42,987 nucleotides of DNA from Timburyella sp030842085. Its GTDB lineage: Bacteria > Bacillota > Clostridia > Oscillospirales > Acutalibacteraceae. The stretch lies in the NCBI GenBank assembly GCA_030842085.1, contig JAUUSE010000013.1, forward strand, positions 1-42,987, read 5' to 3'. How positions within the stretch are numbered: position 1 is the first letter of the stretch; every line of letters starts with the position of its first letter. A program made the translations under genes and the position numbers. Below the pieces are notes generated by a model. That model worked only from the letters and a program-made list of their open reading frames with translations. It ran no database searches and was not told where the DNA came from. Of this stretch, positions 1 through 7,485 are shown one piece after another.

Positions 1-1174
1 GGTGGCCATTGAAAATATAGATGACCTTGAAAATACCATGATGACAACGTCGCAGCATGCTATTGACGTATTATACGGCACCGATTCATCTGTGTTCGGA
101 CTAAAACCCGGTGAACAGCTTTCCGCAAAGGATATGCTGTATGTCATGCTTATACATTCGGCAAACGAGTCGGCAAACGTAATAGCCGAGCATATTGCAG
201 GGAGCATAGACGGCTTTGTTGCTCTTATGAACAAAAAGGCCGAAGAGCTCGGCATGACAAACACCCATTACATGAATCCTCACGGCCTGCATGATGAAAA
301 CCATTATACAACTGCTAACGATTTATATAAGCTGGTAACTTACGCTATGAAGCTTCCGCTGTTTATGGAAATATGCACTTGTGCGTCATATACCGTTCCG
401 CCTACCAATATGAACAGCAATTCACGCACCATAGCCTCTACTAATCTGTTAATGCTTCCGTCGTCGGGATATTATTATCAATATGCTTCCGGTATAAAGA
501 CCGGATACACTGACCCTGCCGGGCGCTGTCTTATATCTACTGCAAGCAAGGATGGTTATTCATATTTAAGCATTGTTATGGGCTGTCCTGTTAAAGACGC
601 ATCCGGTAAAATGATTAGAGACGACATGACGCTTACGGCAAATCTGTTTAAATGGGCGTTCAGCAACTTTAAATATCGGCGCATTATAAGCACTACAGAC
701 CCAATAAGCGAAATAAAAATAGAAAACGCGTGGGATACTGACTATGTACAGCTTTTTGCCCAGCAGGATTGTTATGCAATTATACCAGCTGACGCTGACA
801 TATCTACCATAACAACTAAAATATCTCTCACCGCCGACAGCGTCAGCGCGCCTGTACAGCAAGGCGATGTTTTAGGCAGCTGCGAGTTTTATTTAGCAGA
901 AGAGAAGATTGCCGAAGTCCCGCTTATAGCCGGCAGCAGCGTCGACCGCAGCATGGTTCTATATGTTTTATCGGGTATAAAGGATATCTCTGCTCTTACA
1001 TGGTTTAGGGTAATAGTTATAATAATACTTATACTTATACTGATTATAATTACGCTGCGCACTATTCAGCGGAGCCGGCAACGTCAGGCGCAGCGGCTGG
1101 CAAGGCAGCGCGAGCGCCAAAGGGAGCAGCAGCGGCAGCGGCAGCAGGAACAGACTCGCAGACGAAGATATTGA
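1..1174 (+). CDS. D-alanyl-D-alanine carboxypeptidase (PBP5/DacF family), 5'-truncated by window edge
   Basis: This serine DD-peptidase removes the terminal D-Ala of peptidoglycan stem peptides outside the membrane. The frame is open to the left edge, so the signal peptide and the SxxK active-site motif lie outside the window. What remains shows the second motif SAN (residues 53-55 of the visible part) and the third motif KTG (166-168, in GIKTGYT). A distal beta domain follows, then one membrane segment at about 334-352 (WFRVIVIIILILI) and a short cytoplasmic tail (355-390) made almost only of Arg and Gln. PBP5 proteins usually end in an amphipathic helix, so a true transmembrane anchor with a polycationic tail is a variation, although similar ends are found in Clostridia. 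It could be the sporulation paralogue DacF or DacB or a vegetative DacA; the sequence does not decide. Confidence 0.93.
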   Translation, partial: VAIENIDDLENTMMTTSQHAIDVLYGTDSSVFGLKPGEQLSAKDMLYVMLIHSANESANVIAEHIAGSIDGFVALMNKKAEELGMTNTHYMNPHGLHDENHYTTANDLYKLVTYAMKLPLFMEICTCASYTVPPTNMNSNSRTIASTNLLMLPSSGYYYQYASGIKTGYTDPAGRCLISTASKDGYSYLSIVMGCPVKDASGKMIRDDMTLTANLFKWAFSNFKYRRIISTTDPISEIKIENAWDTDYVQLFAQQDCYAIIPADADISTITTKISLTADSVSAPVQQGDVLGSCEFYLAEEKIAEVPLIAGSSVDRSMVLYVLSGIKDISALTWFRVIVIIILILILIIITLRTIQRSRQRQAQRLARQRERQREQQRQRQQEQTRRRRY

Positions 1175-1403
1175 TTAGCAGGACTATATTGCTTCTCTTA
1201 CATTCCTGCGTGACTTTTTTGCCGGCACAGCCGCTTTTATTTGCAAAGGGAATATAGGCTTGCATCTCTATAATGGAAACATGCGGACAGAATTCTAATG
1301 AATTAAATTAAGATGCGTTATACTGTTGTTTCTATTCTCCTTTTACAGCGAAAAATATCAGTTCTCTTCCCTTAGACAGACGATAAAGCTTTATTAAAAG
1401 GAC

Positions 1404-1441
1404 AAACGCCATCCGAATTTACGGATGGCGTTTATGTTTTT
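1404..1441 (+). terminator. Rho-independent terminator
   Basis: Twelve-base-pair perfect stem (AAACGCCATCCG / CGGATGGCGTTT, loop AATTTA) followed by ATGTTTTT. It ends the rightward carboxypeptidase transcript. It may also act on leftward transcription from the cysteine-rich peptide gene, though the T-run on that side is poorer. Confidence 0.85.
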
Positions 1442-1486
1442 AGGACTGCGCAGAACCTTTATCTACTTTGAGTTAAAGTGAAAATA

Positions 1487-1612
1487 TTAGCAGCAGCAGT
1501 CATTGTTGCTTCCACAACCGTTATTGCCACAGCAGCAGCAAAGTATGAGTATCAATATTATGATCCAGCAGCAGTTACCGCTACCACAGCCGCCTCCAAA
1601 CAGATTGCCCAT
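1487..1612 (-). CDS. Cysteine-rich 41-residue hydrophobic peptide, possibly sporulation-expressed
   Basis: I read a 41-codon gene from ATG (1612-1610) to TAA (1489-1487). It is preceded by a near-perfect ribosome binding site AAGGGAGGT at 1629-1621, eight bases before the ATG, which is the main reason to call it. The peptide starts MGNLFGGGCGSGNCCW, has a short hydrophobic core (about residues 16-24, WIIILILIL), then four consecutive cysteines (25-28), an Asn/Gly-rich stretch with Cys33, and ends in three cysteines (39-41): 11 Cys in 41 residues. I do not recognise a named family. Its form resembles small Gly/Cys-rich and YjcZ-like peptides of spore formers. A sigmaK-like promoter lies directly upstream. 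Function unknown; a spore-coat or membrane-associated role is inference. Confidence 0.7.
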   Translation of the reverse strand: MGNLFGGGCGSGNCCWIIILILILCCCCGNNGCGSNNDCCC

Positions 1613-1641
1613 TAACTAATACCTCCCTTCGTTGTTCACCC

Positions 1642-1669
1642 TATATTATGGTGAAACTCAAGGTTTGGT
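1642..1669 (-). promoter_or_regulatory. Candidate sigmaK/sigmaE-type promoter of the cysteine-rich peptide gene
   Basis: On the minus strand CATAATATA (1650-1642) fits the -10 consensus CATAnnnTA of mother-cell sporulation sigma factors. AC (1669-1668) lies 17 bases upstream, as in sigmaK promoters. Transcription would start near 1634, just before the ribosome binding site. The motif is short and AT-rich, so this is suggestive only. Confidence 0.4.
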
Positions 1670-2197
1670 TACTAATTAATCAGAAAAATAATTTGACTTA
1701 TTGGCTCTAATGCCGCAAGCCCGCTTTTATGCTACACATTTGCAATCGCGCCGCTGCATCAAGTAATTTTACGTTATGAACTACTAACTACTTTATTTTT
1801 GATAATCTCATATTCTGCTTTGCATCTGCTTTTGTGGATGATATGCCGCTTGTTTATATAAGACATTGGCGTTATAAAAATTTATTTGGCTTACATTATT
1901 TAAAAGAGGACAATAATATTTTTAATCTGGAAATTTATTTTATCCGCCTAAATTTCCCAATTTTATCTAAGATTTGCCGCGATATCATCGTATAATTAAT
2001 AAGCAGGTCATCGCCCTCTTCAGCACAGCATGTACAGCTTAGATAAAGCTTTGATTTATGCACTGGCAAAGTCGATTTTATAATCCCAAATTTATATTCG
2101 CAAGCCATAATATGAAATTTAAAGAAAATCCTTAAAATTTATTGTAAACAGCAGAAATTGAGAGATATTTTAAAAAATCAGCTTATGATAAACTCTT
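1670..2197. other. AT-rich intergenic stretch, no gene seen
   Basis: I find no open frame with a ribosome binding site, no RNA gene and no strong hairpin with a T-run. It separates the minus-strand peptide gene from the ctsR promoter. Confidence 0.5.
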
Positions 2198-2243
2198 TTT
2201 GACTTTTACTGACTTTGACTTTTACTGACCAAATAAATATAAT
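2198..2243 (+). promoter_or_regulatory. sigmaA promoter of ctsR operon with two tandem CtsR-type boxes
   Basis: TTGACT (2215-2220), a 17-base spacer and TATAAT (2238-2243) form a strong sigmaA promoter. Over its -35 and spacer lie two copies, 16 bases apart, of a heptad repeat: TTTGACT-TTT-ACTGACT (2198-2214) and TTTGACT-TTT-ACTGACC (2214-2230). The CtsR operator known from Bacillus, read on this strand, is TTTGACY-3 nt-TTTGACC, so each copy has one exact and one degenerate half-site in the correct spacing. Autorepression by CtsR is the natural reading. Confidence 0.8.
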
Positions 2244-2323
2244 GTTAATCAGAAACAGAAAAAAGCATACAGCCGATAATTACCGTAAGCGGCCGCACAT
2301 ACAAATAAAAGGAAGGGAATGCT

Positions 2324-2773
2324 ATGAGACTAAGCGATGAAATTGCAGGATTGATTATGAATATGCTGGAGAGCTCCGACGGTACTGCTGAAATCAGACG
2401 CAACGACTTAGCGGAGCGTATTGGCTGCGTACCAAGCCAAATAAACTATGTGCTTACATCCCGTTTTACACCTGAGCAGGGCTTTATAGTCGAAAGTCGG
2501 AGAGGCGGCGGCGGGTATATTAGAATAAGAAGAATATCCTCTTCCCCCGCCATGGCTATAATGCATATTGTAAATTCTATTGGCGAAAAAATTGACCAGT
2601 CAAGCTCATATGCAATTATAGACAGCTTATATCAGCGAGGTATTATTTCAAGAGAAGCAGCCGTACTTATGAAAACAGCGCTCTCCGACAAATGCTATGC
2701 GTCTGTACCCACTCAAGGCAGAGACGCCGTCAGAGCGCAGATATTTAAGCACATGCTGCTTACGCAAGTTTAA
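2324..2773 (+). CDS. ctsR: CtsR, class III heat-shock transcriptional repressor
   Basis: CtsR represses the clp protease genes by binding tandem heptads and is released on heat or protein stress, partly through McsB. The 149-residue protein has the N-terminal helix-turn-helix (about 1-55, with SQINYVLTSRF) and the glycine-rich wing RGGGGYIRI (60-68), which is the thermosensing loop and contains the arginine targeted by McsB in Bacillus. A C-terminal helical dimerization domain completes it. The length matches the family. It is the first gene of the ctsR-mcsA-mcsB-clpC operon; the AAAGGAAGGG ribosome site precedes ATG 2324, and the promoter upstream carries its own boxes. Confidence 0.97.
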   Translation: MRLSDEIAGLIMNMLESSDGTAEIRRNDLAERIGCVPSQINYVLTSRFTPEQGFIVESRRGGGGYIRIRRISSSPAMAIMHIVNSIGEKIDQSSSYAIIDSLYQRGIISREAAVLMKTALSDKCYASVPTQGRDAVRAQIFKHMLLTQV

Positions 2774-2790
2774 CTTTAGGAGGTTTTATT

Positions 2791-3357
2791 ATGCTTTGTG
2801 AAAATTGTAAAAAGAATACTGCTACAACACATATTAAAAGAACTATAAACGGAAATACTCAGGAATATCATCTTTGCAGCGAGTGCGCAAAAGCACTCGG
2901 CATGACAAACGATTTAGGCAGCTTTATGAACTTCGGAGTTGGCAGCCTGTTCGGCAGTCTGTTCAGCGACGGACTTACGGGTATAGAATCACAGGCAATG
3001 GTAAAAAGATGTCCCGGCTGCGGCATAAGCTTTGACGATATTGCAAAAACCGGACTTTGCGGATGCCCGCAGTGCTATACCACTTTCTACGACCAACTGC
3101 TGCCTACTTTGAGCAGAATTCACGGCAAGCTTGAACATTTGGGCAAGGTATCAAAGGTGACGGATGAAAGCAAAAAAGAAGCACAGCTTAAAAATCTTGA
3201 AACTCAGCTTAAGCAGGCGGTTGATGAGCAGAGATATGAGGACGCTGCTAAAATAAGAGATGAGATATCCGCACTGAAAAATTCACCAGATATTGCAGAC
3301 AAAAGCTCATATGAAAACAACAATTCCGGCAGCGCCGATAAAGGAAAGGATGAGTAA
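2791..3357 (+). CDS. mcsA: McsA, zinc-binding activator of arginine kinase McsB
   Basis: McsA is the zinc-finger partner that activates McsB and links CtsR to the ClpC protease system. The sequence shows four pairs of Cys ligands: CENC (3-6), CSEC (about 29-32), CPGC and CGCPQC (about 70-95). A C-terminal UVR motif follows (about 132-167, QLKQAVDEQRYEDAAKIRDE), as in UvrB/UvrC and ClpC linkers. The 188-residue length is usual. An AGGAGG site precedes ATG 2791, 17 bases after the ctsR stop. Its stop lies inside the mcsB leader, so the two are translationally close. Confidence 0.96.
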   Translation: MLCENCKKNTATTHIKRTINGNTQEYHLCSECAKALGMTNDLGSFMNFGVGSLFGSLFSDGLTGIESQAMVKRCPGCGISFDDIAKTGLCGCPQCYTTFYDQLLPTLSRIHGKLEHLGKVSKVTDESKKEAQLKNLETQLKQAVDEQRYEDAAKIRDEISALKNSPDIADKSSYENNNSGSADKGKDE

Positions 3358-3358
3358 A

Positions 3359-4381
3359 ATGACAAACTCAAAATGGTATAAAGAATCAGGTCCGTGCGGC
3401 GACACGGTTATTTCTACACGCGTGCGGCTTGCAAGGAACTTAGATTCCTACCCCTTTCCCTGCCGCATATCCGAAAAGCAGCAGATGGAAATTAACCAAA
3501 AGGTTAAGGATATTCTGCTGAGCGACGGAACATTTAATTTCAGATATATCGATATGTCTGAGCTAAGCGACATTGAGGCTATGGCAATGACGGAAAAGCG
3601 GCTCGTAAGTCCAGACTTTATAAAAGACCGCACGGCAAAGGCTTTGATAATCTCAGACGACGAGACTATAAGCATAATGCTGGGTGAAGAAGACCATATC
3701 AGGATACAGGTAATGCGTCCCGGCTTTGATTTGGACGAATGCTACAAGATAGCCGACAAAGTTGACAGGATACTCGATGCACACCTAAACTATGCCTTTG
3801 ACGAAAAGCTTGGATTTCTTACCGAGTGTCCTACAAACTTAGGCACCGGGCTTAGGGCGTCGGTTATGATGCATTTGCCGGCTATACAGTCTGCGGGGCT
3901 TTTAAATCAGATAATGACCACTATTGCCAAAATAGGGCTTACCATACGCGGAACGTATGGCGAGGGCAGCTCACCGCTCGGCGCTATGTACCAGATATCT
4001 AATCAGGTTACGCTGGACATCTCTGAAGAATCGGCTATAAACAATCTTAAGTCTATAGCCACGCAGATTATGGAACAGGAGCGCTCATACAGACGTACGC
4101 TTATAAAAAATCCTACGGTTGAGGACAGGATATTCCGCTCGCTCGGTACCCTTAAATATGCACGTATAATGGACACCAAAGAAAGCATAGGGCTTTTGTC
4201 CGATGTGCGGTTGGGAATAGCATGCGGACTAATTAATGACATTAGCTTGGACACCCTCAATGCGCTGTGCATCGACACTCAGCCGGCCAATCTCACTGTT
4301 ATGACGGAAGCGGCCAGCACACAGGAGCGCGACAACAAGCGCACGGACATTATAAGAAAAGCTTTGTCAATAAACAAATAG
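3359..4381 (+). CDS. mcsB: McsB, protein arginine kinase
   Basis: McsB phosphorylates arginines on CtsR and on misfolded proteins, marking them for ClpCP. It belongs to the phosphagen-kinase fold. Visible family motifs are STRVRLARN (19-27), the acidic catalytic block GEEDHIRIQVM (109-119), NLGTGLRASV and the RGTYGEGSSPLGAMYQISNQ loop. The C-terminal ERDNKR segment lies where Bacillus McsB carries its phosphoarginine-sensing RDVRR site. I place the start at ATG 3359, eight bases after AAGGA; ATG 3350 is possible, and anything farther upstream would overlap mcsA deeply. 340 residues, normal for McsB. Confidence 0.96.
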   Translation: MTNSKWYKESGPCGDTVISTRVRLARNLDSYPFPCRISEKQQMEINQKVKDILLSDGTFNFRYIDMSELSDIEAMAMTEKRLVSPDFIKDRTAKALIISDDETISIMLGEEDHIRIQVMRPGFDLDECYKIADKVDRILDAHLNYAFDEKLGFLTECPTNLGTGLRASVMMHLPAIQSAGLLNQIMTTIAKIGLTIRGTYGEGSSPLGAMYQISNQVTLDISEESAINNLKSIATQIMEQERSYRRTLIKNPTVEDRIFRSLGTLKYARIMDTKESIGLLSDVRLGIACGLINDISLDTLNALCIDTQPANLTVMTEAASTQERDNKRTDIIRKALSINK

Positions 4382-4460
4382 AAATATTGAAAGCTGCAGC
4401 AATTAAAAGCCGATTATTTGAGACAGAGAATGCTCCGGCAGTTTAACGTGAACAAAAATG

Positions 4461-4485
4461 ACTTGACTAATTACTGGTCATTTAA
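4461..4485 (+). promoter_or_regulatory. Possible degenerate CtsR-like site before clpC
   Basis: TTGACTAATTACTGGTCA (4463-4480) resembles the ctsR operator TTGACTTTTACTGACCA, but with one extra base between half-sites. The -10 that would go with this TTGACT is poor (AAATAT). It may be an internal, CtsR-responsive promoter for clpC or chance similarity. Confidence 0.25.
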
Positions 4486-4526
4486 AAATATTTTAAGATA
4501 ATATCACTCTGAAGGGAATGAATTGT

Positions 4527-6983
4527 ATGTATAAATTTAACGGATTTACTGAAAAAGCCAACAACGCGCTTAATCTTGCGATTGAATCAGCACAGAAGTT
4601 CGGACACACCTATATAGGAAGCGAACACATACTTATAGGCCTGCTTAAAGAAGGCAGCGGACTTGCTTATACCGTCCTTAACGGCCGCGGCATAACGCAG
4701 GAGACTATTGAAGATATGCTGGAATCCGCCGTGGGCAAAGGAATGCCTACAAAGCTGACGCCTGACGACCTTACGCCGCGCGCTAAGAGAATAATTGAAA
4801 TAGCCATAGCCACCGCCCGCAGTCTCGGCTGTTCGTTTGTCGGCACCGAGCACCTGCTCATGGGCATTATGGAGGAAGGCGACAATTATGCAGTCAGGTT
4901 CCTTGCTGAGGCCGGCGTAAGCGGCAGAGACGTTATGAACGATACGCTTAAAGCAATCGGTGCGGCGCCGGGCGGCGATTCTTCGCCAATCTCTCAGAAA
5001 GGCTCAAAGGGCGGCAGTGCAAAAACCAAGACTCCGACACTAGACCAGTTCGGCCGCGATTTAACTGCCGAAGCGCGAGACGGCAAAATCGACCCCGTTA
5101 TAGGCAGGGCCACTGAAATTGAGCGTGTAATTCAGATACTCAGCCGGCGCACTAAAAACAATCCGTGCCTTATAGGCGAGCCGGGCGTAGGTAAAACCGC
5201 TATTGCTGAGGGGCTTGCTCTTAAAATAGCAAACGGCGAGGTGCCGGAGCTGCTTAAAGACAAGCGCATAGTCTCTCTCGACCTTACAGGCATGGTTGCC
5301 GGCACAAAATACCGCGGCGACTTTGAAGAGCGTATAAAGGCGGCTATTGACGAGGTTAAAAAAGCATCTGACGTAATACTGTTTATAGACGAGCTGCACA
5401 CTATTGTCGGCGCAGGCTCTGCTGAGGGTTCTACCGATGCGGCTAATATACTCAAGCCGTCGTTGGCTCGCGGAGATTTGCAGGTAATAGGAGCTACAAC
5501 CCTCAACGAGTACAAAAAGCACATTGAGCAGGATGCGGCGCTGGAGCGCCGGTTCCAGCCGGTAATGGTAGGCGAGCCTACGCAGGAGGAGGCTGTGCAG
5601 ATACTGAAGGGACTGAAAGACCGATATGAAGCACATCACAAGGTCAAAATTACCGATGAAGCTATAGACGCTGCTGTAAAGCTTTCCTCCCGCTATATCG
5701 CTGACAGATATCTGCCGGATAAGGCCATTGACCTTATAGATGAAGCAGCGGCTGGTGTAAGGCTTAAAAACTTTACTGCTCCGCCTGACCTTAAAAAGAT
5801 GGAAGAAGAGCTTAAACAAGTGTCTGCTGAAAAAACCGAAGCCGTTAACTCTCAGGACTTTGAAAGGGCGGCAACTTTACGCGATAAAGAGTCTAAGCTG
5901 TCTAAAGAATTAAGTGATAAAAAGGAAGAGTGGATGAAGCAGAATGCTCACACCTCCGGAGAAGTAACCGAACGCGAAATAGCCGACATTGTCTCAAAAT
6001 GGACGGGCGTTCCTGTTACGCAGCTTACGGAGGAAGAAAGCAAACGTCTGCTCAACATGGAAAAAATACTGCATGAGCGCGTTGTAGGACAGGACGAAGC
6101 CGTCTCTGCCGTTGCAAAAGCGATACGCCGCGGCAGAGTTGGGCTTAAGGACCCTAAGCGTCCCACCGGCTCGTTTATCTTCTTAGGTCCTACCGGCGTC
6201 GGCAAGACGGAGCTGTGCCGTGCGCTGGCCGAGGCGATATACGGCGATGAGAACGCCATGATTCGTCTTGACATGTCGGAGTACATGGAGAAACATACGG
6301 TGTCCAAGCTTATAGGCTCACCTCCTGGATATGTAGGCTTTGACGAGGGCGGACAGCTCACCGACAGAGTACGCCGCAAGCCATACTCCGTACTGCTTTT
6401 CGACGAAATCGAAAAGGCCCATCCAGATGTATTCAACATCCTACTGCAAATTCTTGAGGACGGCATGCTGACCGATTCGCACGGACGCAGAGTAGACTTT
6501 AAAAATACCGTTATCATCATGACGTCAAATATCGGCGCACGCCTTATTACCGATAAAAAGAGCCTGGGCTTTGTCGAGTCTAAAGATGAGGCTGAGTCAG
6601 ATTACAGCAAGATAAAGAGCGATGTAATGGGCGAACTTAAAAAATACTTCAAGCCGGAATTTTTAAATCGCGTCGACGATATAATTGTATTCCATCAGCT
6701 CACAAGAGAAAATATAGCTGAGATTACCAAGCGCATGCTTTCTTCGCTATCCGACCGCGTTTCGGGCATGGAGATGAGCATAGAGTTCACTGAAAAGGCT
6801 GTCGAGCTGGTTGCCAAAGCCGGATTTGACCCGGTATACGGCGCTCGTCCGCTGCGCCGTGCAATACAATCAAGAATTGAGGATGCTCTTAGCGAAAAGC
6901 TGCTGGAAGGCGAGTTTAGGGTTGGCGACAAGATAATCTGCGATGCAGAGGATGACAAAATTACCTTTAAAAAAGCTGAATAA
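4527..6983 (+). CDS. clpC: ClpC, AAA+ unfoldase of the ClpCP protease
   Basis: ClpC unfolds substrates, including phosphoarginine-tagged proteins, and feeds them to ClpP. Domain order: two Clp_N repeats (about 5-145, with TEKANNALNLA and the TPRAKRIIEIA repeat), AAA-1 with Walker A GEPGVGKTA (about 217-225) and Walker B LFIDELHT, a UVR-type middle domain (about 415-455, SQDFERAATLRDKE), AAA-2 with Walker A GPTGVGKTE (about 554-562) and Walker B LLFDEIEKAH, then the ClpB D2-small domain (PEFLNRVDDIIVF, YGARPLRRAIQ). I start at the ATG giving MYKFNGFTEKA, ten bases after GAAGGG; the ATG at 4518 abuts that site. 818 residues, full length. Last gene of the operon. Confidence 0.97.
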   Translation: MYKFNGFTEKANNALNLAIESAQKFGHTYIGSEHILIGLLKEGSGLAYTVLNGRGITQETIEDMLESAVGKGMPTKLTPDDLTPRAKRIIEIAIATARSLGCSFVGTEHLLMGIMEEGDNYAVRFLAEAGVSGRDVMNDTLKAIGAAPGGDSSPISQKGSKGGSAKTKTPTLDQFGRDLTAEARDGKIDPVIGRATEIERVIQILSRRTKNNPCLIGEPGVGKTAIAEGLALKIANGEVPELLKDKRIVSLDLTGMVAGTKYRGDFEERIKAAIDEVKKASDVILFIDELHTIVGAGSAEGSTDAANILKPSLARGDLQVIGATTLNEYKKHIEQDAALERRFQPVMVGEPTQEEAVQILKGLKDRYEAHHKVKITDEAIDAAVKLSSRYIADRYLPDKAIDLIDEAAAGVRLKNFTAPPDLKKMEEELKQVSAEKTEAVNSQDFERAATLRDKESKLSKELSDKKEEWMKQNAHTSGEVTEREIADIVSKWTGVPVTQLTEEESKRLLNMEKILHERVVGQDEAVSAVAKAIRRGRVGLKDPKRPTGSFIFLGPTGVGKTELCRALAEAIYGDENAMIRLDMSEYMEKHTVSKLIGSPPGYVGFDEGGQLTDRVRRKPYSVLLFDEIEKAHPDVFNILLQILEDGMLTDSHGRRVDFKNTVIIMTSNIGARLITDKKSLGFVESKDEAESDYSKIKSDVMGELKKYFKPEFLNRVDDIIVFHQLTRENIAEITKRMLSSLSDRVSGMEMSIEFTEKAVELVAKAGFDPVYGARPLRRAIQSRIEDALSEKLLEGEFRVGDKIICDAEDDKITFKKAE

Positions 6984-7000
6984 TTCCTTATTTTAATCTT

Positions 7001-7409
7001 AAATAAACATCCACCGGTAAAGCCGGTGGATGTTTATTATGCGAGCAAAGCCATATGCTGCGGATGCGTAAAATGCATAATACACTCTGCCAGCCGCACT
7101 CAGGCTGTTGCTTGCCGCCCGTGAACGGGCCGAGTTCATTCATCGCCAGCTGCTCGCTTAATTCGTTCATTCAATTGCTTCGCAGTGCATTTTGATATGC
7201 GGCGGGCAAAATTGCCCGCCGCATCCGCGCAGCGTCCGCGGTGCCATAACTCCCAGCTTAGATATTTCTATTTTCGCTCCCACATTTTTTATATTCATTT
7301 CGTGTATGACGGACTATTTACGTCGTTCAGACGCATCAGAATGCCAATATTATTGCCATAGGCTTTCCTAACCCCACGCGTCTGACACGTGGTATTACTA
7401 TACAATAAA
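7001..7409. repeat. Dispersed ~410-bp structured repeat, copy A
   Basis: This stretch aligns end to end with 29336-29746 at roughly four-fifths identity by eye, in the same orientation. Three hairpins mark it: a 13-bp perfect stem at its left end (AAACATCCACCGG, 7005-7035), a 13-bp perfect stem in the middle (ATGCGGCGGGCAA, 7197-7224), and CCACGCG/CACGTGG near its right end (7374-7392), followed by TATTACTATACAATAAA. A Rho-independent terminator with unrelated sequence follows immediately in both copies. A minus-strand frame (6988-7170) crosses the left hairpin, but its homologue in copy B is frame-broken and substitutions fall on all codon positions, so I read the element as non-coding: either a structured RNA or a non-autonomous mobile element. 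The first hairpin may also end clpC transcripts. Confidence 0.8.
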
Positions 7410-7412
7410 AAG

Positions 7413-7442
7413 CAGGCAATGAAAATCATTGCCTGTTTTTTT
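7413..7442. terminator. Bidirectional Rho-independent terminator
   Basis: Ten-base-pair perfect stem CAGGCAATGA / TCATTGCCTG with loop AAA. It is followed by seven T on the plus strand and flanked by AAAAA on the other side, so it can end the leftward rodA transcript and any rightward transcript leaving repeat copy A. Confidence 0.85.
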
Positions 7443-7485
7443 ATCTATAATTGGGGCCTTATTACATATAAAAATATATCTCGCC

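Noticed and set aside
5061..5819. 252-codon minus-strand frame opposite clpC
   Set aside because: Shadow of the clpC coding frame, without a start signal or recognisable protein features.
6988..7170. 60-codon minus-strand frame in repeat copy A
   Set aside because: The matching region of copy B has a shifted frame and stop, and substitutions are spread over all codon positions, so it is not under coding constraint.
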